Shown here piece after piece: positions 22,274 to 29,323 of a stretch of DNA of 29,323 bases. This DNA is from Pseudoflavonifractor sp964504285 (GTDB lineage Bacteria > Bacillota > Clostridia > Oscillospirales > Oscillospiraceae): positions 1 through 29,323 of the forward strand of contig CAZDDZ010000024.1 in the NCBI GenBank assembly GCA_964504285.1, in the 5' to 3' direction. Position 1 is the stretch's first letter, and each line of letters begins with the position of its first letter. The translations under genes and the position numbers were made by a program. The notes beneath the pieces are model-generated. The model saw only the letters and a program-made list of their open reading frames with translations. It was not told the DNA's origin and did not search any database.

Positions 22274-22513
22274 TTACTTCATAAGGGAAAGGGCAAGGGT
22301 CAGCACGATAAAAAGAATGGCAACCCACTTGGTCCACTTGGCCAGCTTGGAATCCCAGCTCTTGGCCTTGTTCTTGGAGAGAAAAGTGTCCATGCCGCCG
22401 GCAATGGCGCCGGAAAGGCCCGCGCTTTTACCAGACTGGAGCAGAACCACGGCGACAAGGAAAAGGCAGGAGAGAACCTGAATAATGGTGACGACCAGCT
22501 TAGGAATACTCAT
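22274..22513 (-). CDS. secG: Protein translocase subunit SecG
   Basis: Auxiliary membrane subunit of the SecYEG export channel. 79 residues, two membrane segments (about 5-27 and 57-76) joined by the conserved loop LLQSGKSAGLSGAIAGG. The start at 22513 (MSIPKLVV) was chosen over longer in-frame options because it matches the family N-terminus and GGAAC lies upstream. A promoter is at 22597-22625 and a short hairpin AGGGC / GCCCT at 22563-22580 lies in its leader. Often next to rnr in Firmicutes, here separated from it. Confidence 0.92.
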   Translation of the reverse strand: MSIPKLVVTIIQVLSCLFLVAVVLLQSGKSAGLSGAIAGGMDTFLSKNKAKSWDSKLAKWTKWVAILFIVLTLALSLMK

Positions 22514-22596
22514 TGTTTCATCGTTCCTTTCAAACCCACACACGGGCGTTGTGTTCACAGAAAAGGGCATAAATAGCCCTATCAAACGTGAATCAT

Positions 22597-22625
22597 ATGA
22601 TACCACATCTTACGACTGATTTCAA
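22597..22625 (-). promoter_or_regulatory. Promoter of secG
   Basis: -35 TTGAAA (22620-22625), 17-base spacer, -10 TATCAT (22597-22602); the -35 overlaps the stop codon of uppP. Confidence 0.6.
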
Positions 22626-23458
22626 GTAAAAAGTAAAAAGTAGGCTAAAACAATGATACCCAGCACAATGCGGTACCAGCCGAACACTTTAAAATCATGC
22701 TTTTTGATGTATCCCATCAGGAATTTAATGACCAGAACCGAAACTCCGAAGGCCACTACCATGCCCACAGCCAGAATCACCAGCTCCGCCCCGGTGAAGG
22801 CAAGGCCGAACTTAAGTATCTTTAAGGCGCTAAGCCCGAACATCACCGGCACGGCCAGGAAAAAGGTAAACTCGGCCGCCGCCACCCGGGATACGCCGAT
22901 GAGAAGCGCGCCCACAATGGTGGCTCCCGAACGGGAGGTGCCGGGGATGATGGAGAGCACCTGGAAGAGACCGATCATAAGTGCGGTGGAGTAGGTAATC
23001 TGGTCCAGACGCTTAATACGGGGGGTGCGGGTCTTGTTCCGATTTTCAATGAGGATAAAGGCGATGCCGTAAAAGATCAGAGCTGAGGCAATGACCACGG
23101 GGGTGTGGAGGTGGGCCTCGATGACATCATCGAAGAGAATCGTTACCACCGCGCCGGGGATACAGGCCACCACCACCTTAAACCAAAGGGAGAAGGTATC
23201 TTTCTTGATAACAGGCCGTGACCTGTCCTCAAACTGAAAGGGAAACATTTTCTTCCAAAAAAGCACCACGACCGCCAGGATTGCACCTAGCTGAATCACC
23301 ACAAAAAACATTTCCTTGAAGGCACCGCTCATATCAAGCTGAAGGAATTCATCCACCAGAAGCATGTGTCCGGTACTGCTGATGGGGAGCCATTCGGTAA
23401 TTCCCTCTACAATGCCGAGGAAAACGGCCTTGAGTATCTCAACTAAATTTAATGTCAT
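22622..23458 (-). CDS. uppP: Undecaprenyl-diphosphatase (BacA/UppP)
   Basis: Membrane enzyme that dephosphorylates undecaprenyl diphosphate to recycle the lipid carrier of cell-wall synthesis; raised levels confer bacitracin resistance. 278 residues, about eight membrane segments. Both active-site blocks are present: EGITEWLPISSTGH (18-31) and IPGTSRSGATI (about 172-182). AGGAGT lies eleven bases before the ATG. It has its own promoter and lies directly downstream of the Bce-type genes, which answer to peptides attacking the same lipid cycle. Confidence 0.93.
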   Translation of the reverse strand: MTLNLVEILKAVFLGIVEGITEWLPISSTGHMLLVDEFLQLDMSGAFKEMFFVVIQLGAILAVVVLFWKKMFPFQFEDRSRPVIKKDTFSLWFKVVVACIPGAVVTILFDDVIEAHLHTPVVIASALIFYGIAFILIENRNKTRTPRIKRLDQITYSTALMIGLFQVLSIIPGTSRSGATIVGALLIGVSRVAAAEFTFFLAVPVMFGLSALKILKFGLAFTGAELVILAVGMVVAFGVSVLVIKFLMGYIKKHDFKVFGWYRIVLGIIVLAYFLLFT

Positions 23459-23496
23459 GGGCTGGACGCACTCCTTTTTTTAAAACGGATAAAGGT

Positions 23497-23524
23497 AGTG
23501 TACCACATCTGGGGAAAGATGCAA
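23497..23524 (-). promoter_or_regulatory. Promoter of uppP
   Basis: -35 TTGCAT (23519-23524), 16-base spacer, -10 TACACT (23497-23502). The spacer end AGATGTGGTA is shared with the secG promoter. Confidence 0.5.
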
Positions 23525-23536
23525 TGTAGTATTTTG

Positions 23537-25552
23537 TTACCGCCCCCGCGCAATGCGGCGGCTGCCCCAGCAGGTGGCAAGGAGATAAGCGCCGTAAATG
23601 ACCACCAGGAATGCGGCGGTGACGGCGCTGGAGGCCACCGCGTCCAGCTTGCCCACGCTGGCAATCACCGCATTGGCAGCCGTCATGCCCACCACGGCGT
23701 GGACGAGGGCGAGTGCCAGGGGCAGCAGAAAGGCCAGAAGTACCTGGGTGTAGACGGCCCTGTCCCGCATTTTACGGCTGGCGCCCAGTCTGGAGAGAAT
23801 GCGGTAGCGGGGTACGTTGTCGCTGGCCTGGGAGAGCTGCTGGAGGGCCAGCACCGCCGCCGAGCACAGGAGGAACACAATGCCCAGGTAAATGCCCAAA
23901 AAGAGCACCATGATTTTACTGCCCATGGTCTCCATGTAAATTTCCAGCTTGGTGTTAAAGTGCATAGAGCCGCCGTAATCGCCAAAGGCCAGGCGGGTAA
24001 AGTTGCTGATGCAGCCCTGCAAAAGCACCTCGGTCTCCTCCTTGGGCGCGTCCGCGCGGTAGTTGCCGCAGTAAAAGCGGGTGCGGATAAAGGGCTCCGC
24101 GCTTTCCGCCAGCGCCTCGTCCGGAACAATCAGGTAATAGGCGGAGCTGTTATTGTAGCCAATGGAGAGATTTTCGTGGAGCACGGCGGCGGGATCGGCG
24201 GCCATAGAGTAGCCCTGATACTCCAGAACCGGTAGGGCTTTCATGGTTTCGGTTATAGAATCCTCACTGGTGATGACCTGGCCATAGTGGTTTTGCGCCA
24301 GGGTGAGAGGAGGCTTCCCGGCAAGAAAACGCAGGCCATTGTAGCTGGACAGCGGGAGCAGGTCGAAGACAAGATACGCACCCTCGCCATCCGCGGCGGG
24401 GGGCGCGTACACCTCGTCGGACCAGACCTCAATCTCCGCGCCGGAGGATAGCTGTATCGCGGGGTCGAAGCCCACTTCCTTCAGTGTGGCGGGCACATCC
24501 ACCGGCTGCCACTCGTCCCGGTCTGGAATCCGCCGCTCGGCCGAGAGGTAGAAGTCGTAAGGGGCTTGGGTGTTGGTGAGATTATCCAGGGTATTATTAA
24601 GTCCCACTGAGCAGGCGGTAATGCCGATGGCCAGCAGAAGCATGAGACAAATCACCGTCATGGACACATAGTTGCTCCCCACCCGTGAGGCAAACTGCCG
24701 CAGAGTGAACATGTTAAGACCTTTGTAGTAGAGCTTTTTGTTTGCCTGGAAAATCCGCAGCAGGAAGCCCGACAGCGCCCGGAAGAAGAACAAAGTACCC
24801 AGACTGCCCAGCGCCAGCATGACGAAAAAGAGCGTGTCAATCCGCAAGAGTCCCCGAGTGAGGAGCATCCAGTACGCAACCCCCAGCAGCACCAGGCTCA
24901 AAAGAAACATGATAACAGAGGAGCGCACGCTTTTAAGGCGTAAATCCTCACTTTTGCGCTCGGCCTGCATCAGCTCAATGAGCTTGCAGCGGGAGACGGC
25001 AAAGGAGTTAAAGACCATTACCAGCAGAAAAATAACCCCAAAATAGGCAAGGGTCTTTATAATGGCGGCGGGGGAAAACACAAAATGAAATTCGGTTACT
25101 GTAATTTGAAAAAGTCCGGCGGTAAAAACCGAAATGAACTGGGACAGGAATACACCCAGCAGCAGCCCGGCGCCCAGGGAAATTAGGCCGATAAACAGGG
25201 TCTCCAAAAAGAGCAGGGAGGCGATGCGTCCCTGGGGGAGACCCAGGAGCATATAAGTGCCCAGCTCCTTTTTGCGGCGCTTAATCATGAAATTGTTGGC
25301 GTAGAGCATGAGAAAGGCCAGAATGACCGATACAAAGACCGAAAAAATCTCTACCAAGGTTAAAATGGAGTTCAGCATGGCCCTGGTTTGACTGGCGGTG
25401 GCCGTACCGCCCCGCAGTGCCTCCATGACCCATTGGGAATCTAAAGAGTTAAACACATAGAACAGGCACACACCGAAGGTAAGGGTGAGAAAGTACACCG
25501 AGTAGTCCTTAAGACTGCGGGTGACATTTTTGAGCGCCAGCTTAGAGAACAT
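23537..25552 (-). CDS. bceB: BceB-type ABC transporter permease (FtsX family)
   Basis: Membrane subunit of a peptide-antibiotic sensing and resistance transporter. 671 residues with the Bce layout: one N-terminal span, three spans around 60-170 (NNFMIKRRKKELGTYMLLGL, the FtsX signature), further pairs to about 335, a large extracytoplasmic domain of about 200 residues (about 335-545), and three C-terminal spans. Such proteins free undecaprenyl-pyrophosphate from bacitracin-like peptides and signal flux to the histidine kinase. Start at 25552 chosen from GGAGGTGA; it overlaps bceA by 11 bp. Confidence 0.88.
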   Translation of the reverse strand: MFSKLALKNVTRSLKDYSVYFLTLTFGVCLFYVFNSLDSQWVMEALRGGTATASQTRAMLNSILTLVEIFSVFVSVILAFLMLYANNFMIKRRKKELGTYMLLGLPQGRIASLLFLETLFIGLISLGAGLLLGVFLSQFISVFTAGLFQITVTEFHFVFSPAAIIKTLAYFGVIFLLVMVFNSFAVSRCKLIELMQAERKSEDLRLKSVRSSVIMFLLSLVLLGVAYWMLLTRGLLRIDTLFFVMLALGSLGTLFFFRALSGFLLRIFQANKKLYYKGLNMFTLRQFASRVGSNYVSMTVICLMLLLAIGITACSVGLNNTLDNLTNTQAPYDFYLSAERRIPDRDEWQPVDVPATLKEVGFDPAIQLSSGAEIEVWSDEVYAPPAADGEGAYLVFDLLPLSSYNGLRFLAGKPPLTLAQNHYGQVITSEDSITETMKALPVLEYQGYSMAADPAAVLHENLSIGYNNSSAYYLIVPDEALAESAEPFIRTRFYCGNYRADAPKEETEVLLQGCISNFTRLAFGDYGGSMHFNTKLEIYMETMGSKIMVLFLGIYLGIVFLLCSAAVLALQQLSQASDNVPRYRILSRLGASRKMRDRAVYTQVLLAFLLPLALALVHAVVGMTAANAVIASVGKLDAVASSAVTAAFLVVIYGAYLLATCWGSRRIARGR

Positions 25553-26309
25553 CGCCGTTGTCACCTCCCAGGAGGGTCACCACCTCGATGATTTTGGCGA
25601 AGAACTCCTTGCGGGTGCTCTCGCCCCGAATGAGTTCGGTAAAGGGCTTGCCATCCTTAATGAAAAGGATGCGGCGGCAGTAGCTGGCGGTAAAGGCGTC
25701 GTGGGTGACCATTAAAATGGTGGCCTTGCGCTCTCGGTTCATGGCCTCAAAACGGTCGAGGAGCAGGCGGGCCGACTTGGAGTCTAATGCGCCGGTAGGC
25801 TCGTCGGCCAGCACCAGCGCGGGGCTGGTGATAATGGCGCGGGCGGCGGCCACCCGCTGCCGCTGGCCGCCCGAGAGCTGGTAGGGGTATTTTTTCAGGC
25901 AGTCGCCAATGTCCAGCAGCACCGCCGTAGCGCCCACCATGGTCTCAATTCGGTCGGCGGGGGTCTTGAGAATGGTTAAAGCCAGGGCAATGTTTTCAAA
26001 GGCGGTGAGGGTGTCCAGCAGATTGCAGTCCTGAAAAATAAAGCCCAGCCGCTCCCTGCGGAATTGAGCCAGCTCCTTCTGCTTCATTTGGGTAATGTCA
26101 ATGCCGTCAATGATAATGCTGCCCGCTGTGGGAACGTCAATGGTGGAAATGCAGTTTAAAAGGGTGGTCTTGCCGCTGCCCGATGCGCCCATAATGCCGA
26201 CAAACTCCCCCTCCTCCACTGAAAACGAGAGGTCGTCAATGGCCCGTGTGACCGTGCCCTTGGCGCCATAGTATTTTTGCAGGTGAGATACCGAAAGTAT
26301 TGATTCCAT
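25542..26309 (-). CDS. bceA: BceA-type ABC transporter ATP-binding protein
   Basis: ATPase partner of BceB, 255 residues. Walker A GASGSGKTT, Q-loop FIFQDCNLLDTLTAFENI, signature LSGGQRQRVAAARAI, Walker B LVLADEPTGALD and switch His in MVTHD are all in place. The LADEPTGALDS and NLLDTLT wording is typical of the MacB/BceA class. AAGGAGG stands before the ATG. A Bce box lies at 26385-26398, so expression is likely induced through BceRS. Confidence 0.92.
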   Translation of the reverse strand: MESILSVSHLQKYYGAKGTVTRAIDDLSFSVEEGEFVGIMGASGSGKTTLLNCISTIDVPTAGSIIIDGIDITQMKQKELAQFRRERLGFIFQDCNLLDTLTAFENIALALTILKTPADRIETMVGATAVLLDIGDCLKKYPYQLSGGQRQRVAAARAIITSPALVLADEPTGALDSKSARLLLDRFEAMNRERKATILMVTHDAFTASYCRRILFIKDGKPFTELIRGESTRKEFFAKIIEVVTLLGGDNGDVL

Positions 26310-26384
26310 AGTGAAATTCCTCCTTGTATCTCATATGGTAAAGGATAAGAGCGGCTTGTGCCATCGAAGTAGCTTACAGTCAAG

Positions 26385-26398
26385 TGACAGATTTGTAA
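26385..26398. promoter_or_regulatory. BceR-type binding site before bceA
   Basis: TGACA-GATT-TGTAA fits the TNACA-N4-TGTAA consensus known for BceR-like regulators. On the transcribed strand it is just upstream of a TTGACT -35 (26378-26383); no good -10 follows, consistent with activator dependence. Confidence 0.65.
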
Positions 26399-26409
26399 GG
26401 TTTGAGGGA

Positions 26410-27423
26410 TTACTCTGCCAGATGAAACCGGCTTTTGGGGAAGGTGATGTCCACAGTAACGCCCTGGCCATCTGCGGAGGACAGGGTCAGGCCCAGCCCA
26501 AGCCGCACGCACAGCTTTTTACACAGGTAGAGCCCCAGCCCGGTGGATTTCACCGCCCCCGAGCGGCCGTTTTGACCGGTAAAACCCTTTTCAAATACTC
26601 GGGGCAGGTCGGCGGCGGGAATGCCCGCGCCGTTGTCCGAGAGGTGGAGCGTCACCGCCGAATCCGCCTCGGTTTGAGTAAAGGTGAGCCTGGGTTTCGC
26701 TCCGTGGTATTTGACGGAATTGGAGATGAGCTGGCCTAAAATAAATTCTACCCACTTGGGGTCGGAGTAGACGATGGTTTCCAGTCCGCTGACATCGATT
26801 TGAAAGTTGGCGGCAATCAGCGGGCGGGCGTACTTTTTCACGGCGGCGACGCATACCTGACGCAGGGACACGGCCTTGACCAGGTAGTCTTTTTCCACGG
26901 CCCCGCTTCGGGCATAAAAAAGCGCCTGCTCCACGCAGCCGTCCAGCCTAAAAAGCTCCTCCTCCAGCGGGAGGGACAGGGGGCCGGGGTTGTTTTCCAG
27001 CAAAAGCTGTGCCGAGGCAATGGGGGTCTTAGCTTCGTGCACCCAGGTTTCAATATACTCCCGGTACTCCGCCATATCCCGCCGTGCGTCGGCAACCTGT
27101 TCGGTCATGGATTTACCCAGGGCGCGCGCGGCGGCAAGGAAAACCCGCCCCTCCACAAAACCGGGTTGCTCCAAAAGCTCGCAGAGGAGGTACTTTTCCT
27201 CCAGTGCCTCCATCCGCGCCATCGCGGCTGTGTAAAAGGAGCACTTCCGTGCCCCCTCCCACAGGAGAGGTAAAAGGCCGCAGAGGGCCAGCACCAGACA
27301 GAGAAAGGCAATGGCGGCGGCAGAAACATTTAGCACCGACAGCAGTACGGCGGCAAAAACGGTCCCAAAACCAAGCCCCAGCAGGTGGGGCAGCTTGTCC
27401 CCCCCAAAATCGCGCCCCCTCAT
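26410..27423 (-). CDS. bceS: BceS-type intramembrane-sensing histidine kinase
   Basis: A 337-residue sensor kinase with two close N-terminal membrane spans (about 13-35 and 36-55) and no extracytoplasmic domain, as in kinases that sense through their ABC transporter. The H-box is YIETWVHEAKTPIASAQLLL; the ATPase part shows LGQLISNSVKYHGAK (N box), LSDNGAGIP (G1), VFEKGFTG (F) and STGLGLYLCKKL (G2). The start overlaps the bceR stop (ATGA), implying coupled translation. Confidence 0.9.
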   Translation of the reverse strand: MRGRDFGGDKLPHLLGLGFGTVFAAVLLSVLNVSAAAIAFLCLVLALCGLLPLLWEGARKCSFYTAAMARMEALEEKYLLCELLEQPGFVEGRVFLAAARALGKSMTEQVADARRDMAEYREYIETWVHEAKTPIASAQLLLENNPGPLSLPLEEELFRLDGCVEQALFYARSGAVEKDYLVKAVSLRQVCVAAVKKYARPLIAANFQIDVSGLETIVYSDPKWVEFILGQLISNSVKYHGAKPRLTFTQTEADSAVTLHLSDNGAGIPAADLPRVFEKGFTGQNGRSGAVKSTGLGLYLCKKLCVRLGLGLTLSSADGQGVTVDITFPKSRFHLAE

Positions 27424-28088
27424 ACCAGGTACCCCTGTCCCCGACGGGTGGAAAGGAAATCCTCCGCGCCGACAGATTCCAGCTTGCGGCGCAGACGGTT
27501 GACGTTCACGGTCAGCGTGTTGTCGTCCACAAACTCGTCAGACTGCCACAGCTCGTTCATCAGCTCGTCCCGGGAGACAATGTGCCCGGGATTTTTCAGC
27601 AGCAAATGAAGGATGCGGCACTCGTTTTTGGTCAGCTCGGTCTCCAGAACGCCGCAAATCGCCACACTCCTCCCCAAGTCCAGGGTCAGGCCGTTGTGGG
27701 TCAGGGACGGGTCGGCGGCGGCGGGATAGGTGCGCTTGAGAAGGCGGGCGATACGCGCTAAGAGAATATCGGTGTTGTAGGGCTTAGTGAGAAAATCATC
27801 GGCGCCCAAATTCATACTCATCAGCTCGTCCAGCTCGGTGGCGCGGCTGGTGACCACAATAATAGGCACGTCAGAGGTCTTGCGCACCTCCCGGCAGATA
27901 TGGTAGCCGTCAAATTTGGGCAGATTCACATCCAGCAGCACCAGCCGCGCGCCGGAGGCTATAATTTGCCCGGGAACATCGTCAAAGCCGTCCGCGGCGG
28001 TGCAGTTATACCCGTATCGGGAGAGCAGGGTGGAAAGCTCCTCCCGCAGACGGGGATCGTCCTCCACCAAAAAAATAGATTGAGACAT
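27420..28088 (-). CDS. bceR: BceR-type OmpR family response regulator
   Basis: A 222-residue two-domain regulator. Receiver: acidic pair EDD (9-11), phospho-acceptor Asp53 in LLDVNLPKFDG, Thr in VVTSRA and Lys in LTKPYN. DNA-binding winged helix: ELTKNECRILHLLLKNPGHI and DDNTLTVNVNRLRRKLE. Likely activates bceAB through the box at 26385-26398. AAGGAGGAA precedes the ATG. Head of the bceRS pair; a weak promoter (TAAAAT at about 28121-28126) lies upstream. Confidence 0.92.
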   Translation of the reverse strand: MSQSIFLVEDDPRLREELSTLLSRYGYNCTAADGFDDVPGQIIASGARLVLLDVNLPKFDGYHICREVRKTSDVPIIVVTSRATELDELMSMNLGADDFLTKPYNTDILLARIARLLKRTYPAAADPSLTHNGLTLDLGRSVAICGVLETELTKNECRILHLLLKNPGHIVSRDELMNELWQSDEFVDDNTLTVNVNRLRRKLESVGAEDFLSTRRGQGYLV

Positions 28089-28195
28089 GAAAATTCCTCC
28101 TTATCCCGTCCATTTTAGCACGAAATGTGGAGAGATAACATTAAAATTTTTCGGTGGACAACTATGGGCAGCGCAGGGTAAAACAAGTATAACTA

Positions 28196-28355
28196 GAGCG
28201 TATCTGAACAGTAGCGAAATGCACAGAAACACAAAATTTTTTTGGTCAGGCAAGCCGATTTTTTGCAGCCATACTGACGTATGACAAGAAAAATTGGCTT
28301 GCCATGGCGAAAAAAGACAAGTTTATGGGCGTTTTGATACTTTTTAGATACGCTC
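28196..28355. mobile_element. 160-bp MITE, copy 3, flanked by TA
   Basis: Ends GAGCGTATCTGAACAGTA and TACTTTTTAGATACGCTC match in 16 of 18 positions; TA at 28194-28195 and 28356-28357. The interior is a near copy of MITE 1 in the opposite orientation, about nine in ten positions by eye. It lies between bceR and perR with no gene in it. Confidence 0.85.
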
Positions 28356-28480
28356 TAAAGGTTCTGGTTTATTGGATTCTCGCTGTGCTGCAATGGCGTT
28401 TTGCGACTGCCGGCTTTTTAATGCTTGAACCGATCAGTGGCAGACCTTTGTGTATAATTTAAATTTTTTGAAAAAAACCC

Positions 28481-28509
28481 TTTACAAGTAGAAATCGGTA
28501 TGCTATTAT
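28481..28509 (+). promoter_or_regulatory. Promoter of perR
   Basis: -35 TTTACA (28481-28486), 17-base spacer, -10 TATTAT (28504-28509). TTATAATCAT beginning at 28506 matches one half of a Per box, weakly suggesting autoregulation. Confidence 0.45.
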
Positions 28510-28549
28510 AATCATGCAAACAGTAATCAGTATTATCAAGGAGGCGGTC

Positions 28550-28957
28550 ATGGAACGTACCATTCGATACAGCAAGAAGCGAGAGGCCATTTTGGAGGCA
28601 ATTCAGAGCACAGACCTGCACCCCTCTGCCGACTGGGTGTATCAGACGCTGAAACCCCAGTGCCCCGACCTCTCCCTGGGTACGGTATATCGCAACCTCG
28701 CCTTTTTTAAGGAGCAGGGCACCGTCTGCTGCGTTGGCGTAGTCAACGGGCAGGAACGGTTTGACGCCACCGTCACCCCGCATACTCATTTTATCTGCGA
28801 TACCTGCGGCTCGGTCATTGATCTGCACAAAATTCCTGTGGACTCGGCTTTGGACACGAAAGTGGGCGAGCAGTACAATCTGTCTGTTGACCACCATGAG
28901 CTGGTTTTTCACGGTACTTGTCAGCAGTGTAGCGCAAAGTCTGATGCATTAAGCTAA
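28550..28957 (+). CDS. perR: Peroxide-responsive Fur family repressor PerR
   Basis: A 135-residue Fur family repressor. Structural zinc cysteines: C83/C86 (CDTC) and C124/C127 (CQQC). The regulatory metal ligands His24, Asp72, His78, His80 and Asp91 have exactly the relative spacing of the PerR set in Bacillus subtilis (His37, Asp85, His91, His93, Asp104), with Asp and not Glu at the last site, which marks PerR and not Fur or Zur. The start at 28550 has AGGAGG five bases upstream. It is followed within 35 bp by reverse rubrerythrin, a classic PerR target in anaerobic clostridia, so this is likely a regulated unit against peroxide. Confidence 0.85.
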   Translation: MERTIRYSKKREAILEAIQSTDLHPSADWVYQTLKPQCPDLSLGTVYRNLAFFKEQGTVCCVGVVNGQERFDATVTPHTHFICDTCGSVIDLHKIPVDSALDTKVGEQYNLSVDHHELVFHGTCQQCSAKSDALS

Positions 28958-28991
28958 TTTTACATTTATTATTTATAGGAGGAATTATATT

Positions 28992-29323
28992 ATGAAGAAG
29001 TTTGTTTGTTCCGTTTGCGGTTACACCCACGAGGGCGATAGCGCCCCTGATTTTTGCCCCACTTGTAAGGCTCCCGCCTCTAAGTTTGTAGAGCAGAGCG
29101 CGGAAAAGAGCTGGGCGGCCGAGCATGTGGTCGGCGTAGCCAGCGGCGCTCCCGAGGAGATTATTGAGGGTTTGCGCATGAACTTTACCGGCGAGTGCAC
29201 CGAGGTCGGCATGTACCTGGCCATGGCTCGTGTGGCTCACCGCGAGGGCTATCCCGAAATTGGAATGTACTGGGAGAAGGCCGCCTACGAGGAGGCCGAG
29301 CACGCCGCCAAGTTTGCCGAGCT
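28992..29323 (+). CDS. Reverse rubrerythrin, 5' part
   Basis: Cytoplasmic peroxide reductase of anaerobes. An N-terminal rubredoxin domain (Cys6, Cys9, Cys22, Cys25 in FVCSVCGYTHEGD and DFCPTCKAP) precedes the ferritin-like di-iron helix bundle, the reverse of ordinary rubrerythrin. First di-iron ligands appear in GECTEVGMYL and YEEAEHAAKF. TAGGAGGAA lies before the ATG. The gene leaves the window after 110 codons, so the remaining helices are not seen. Confidence 0.9.
   Translation, partial: MKKFVCSVCGYTHEGDSAPDFCPTCKAPASKFVEQSAEKSWAAEHVVGVASGAPEEIIEGLRMNFTGECTEVGMYLAMARVAHREGYPEIGMYWEKAAYEEAEHAAKFAE

Noticed and set aside
28506..28520. Full Per box at the perR promoter
   Set aside because: Only the left half (TTATAATCAT) fits; the right half does not.

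Overview
The window looks like a chromosomal segment of a moderately GC-rich, anaerobic, probably spore-forming member of the Clostridia, most likely the Oscillospiraceae. This rests on gene content (LCP protein, Bce-type resistance module, PerR with reverse rubrerythrin, Tex, RNase R, an EF-G paralogue), strong GGAGG-type ribosome sites, several TTG/GTG starts, and three tandem Spo0A-type boxes. The lineage is inferred from family resemblance and was not tested by search.

Layout. 1-1660: the 5' part of an LCP cell-wall ligase gene (minus strand) and a 92-codon orphan gene. 1717-4872: a self-contained operon of a Crp/Fnr regulator with an SsuABC/TauABC-like ABC importer (lipoprotein, permease, ATPase); the three later genes overlap their predecessors, a 24-bp operator-like palindrome sits before the regulator, and a 29-bp perfect hairpin ends the operon. 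5114-7524 (minus): an arsenic-type operon, arsR - ArsP/YraQ-like permease - small thioredoxin - arsC, with two ArsR-like operators and a 160-bp MITE inserted between permease and thioredoxin. 7549-9774 (minus): an EF-G paralogue. 9857-13237: RNase R overlapping a GH3 lipoprotein. 13275-18456: homocysteine S-methyltransferase-like protein, Tex, a membrane-anchored XRE regulator and a minimal zinc metallopeptidase. 18643-20087: an AT-richer patch with an AraC/GyrI-like regulator, a dense array of seven hairpins and a second MITE. 20156-20927: two small divergent genes around three phased 0A boxes. 21374-25552 (minus): a PRK06851-like protein with an apparently broken P-loop, SecG, UppP and BceB. 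25542-28088 (minus): bceA, bceS, bceR with a Bce box. 28196-29323: a third MITE, then perR and a reverse rubrerythrin cut by the window end.

Main observations: three repeat systems that the genes do not explain. (a) Three TA-flanked MITEs, each exactly 160 bp, with GAGCGT(T/A)TCTGAAAAGT ends. (b) Three copies of a 180-230 bp hairpin-rich element with a nearly invariant 70-nt core; each abuts the stop codon of a minus-strand gene and all are in the same orientation relative to that gene. (c) A 328-bp stretch of seven consecutive hairpins directly after the AraC-type gene, the first six enclosed by an 18-nt terminal inverted repeat. No CRISPR array, tRNA or rRNA was seen.
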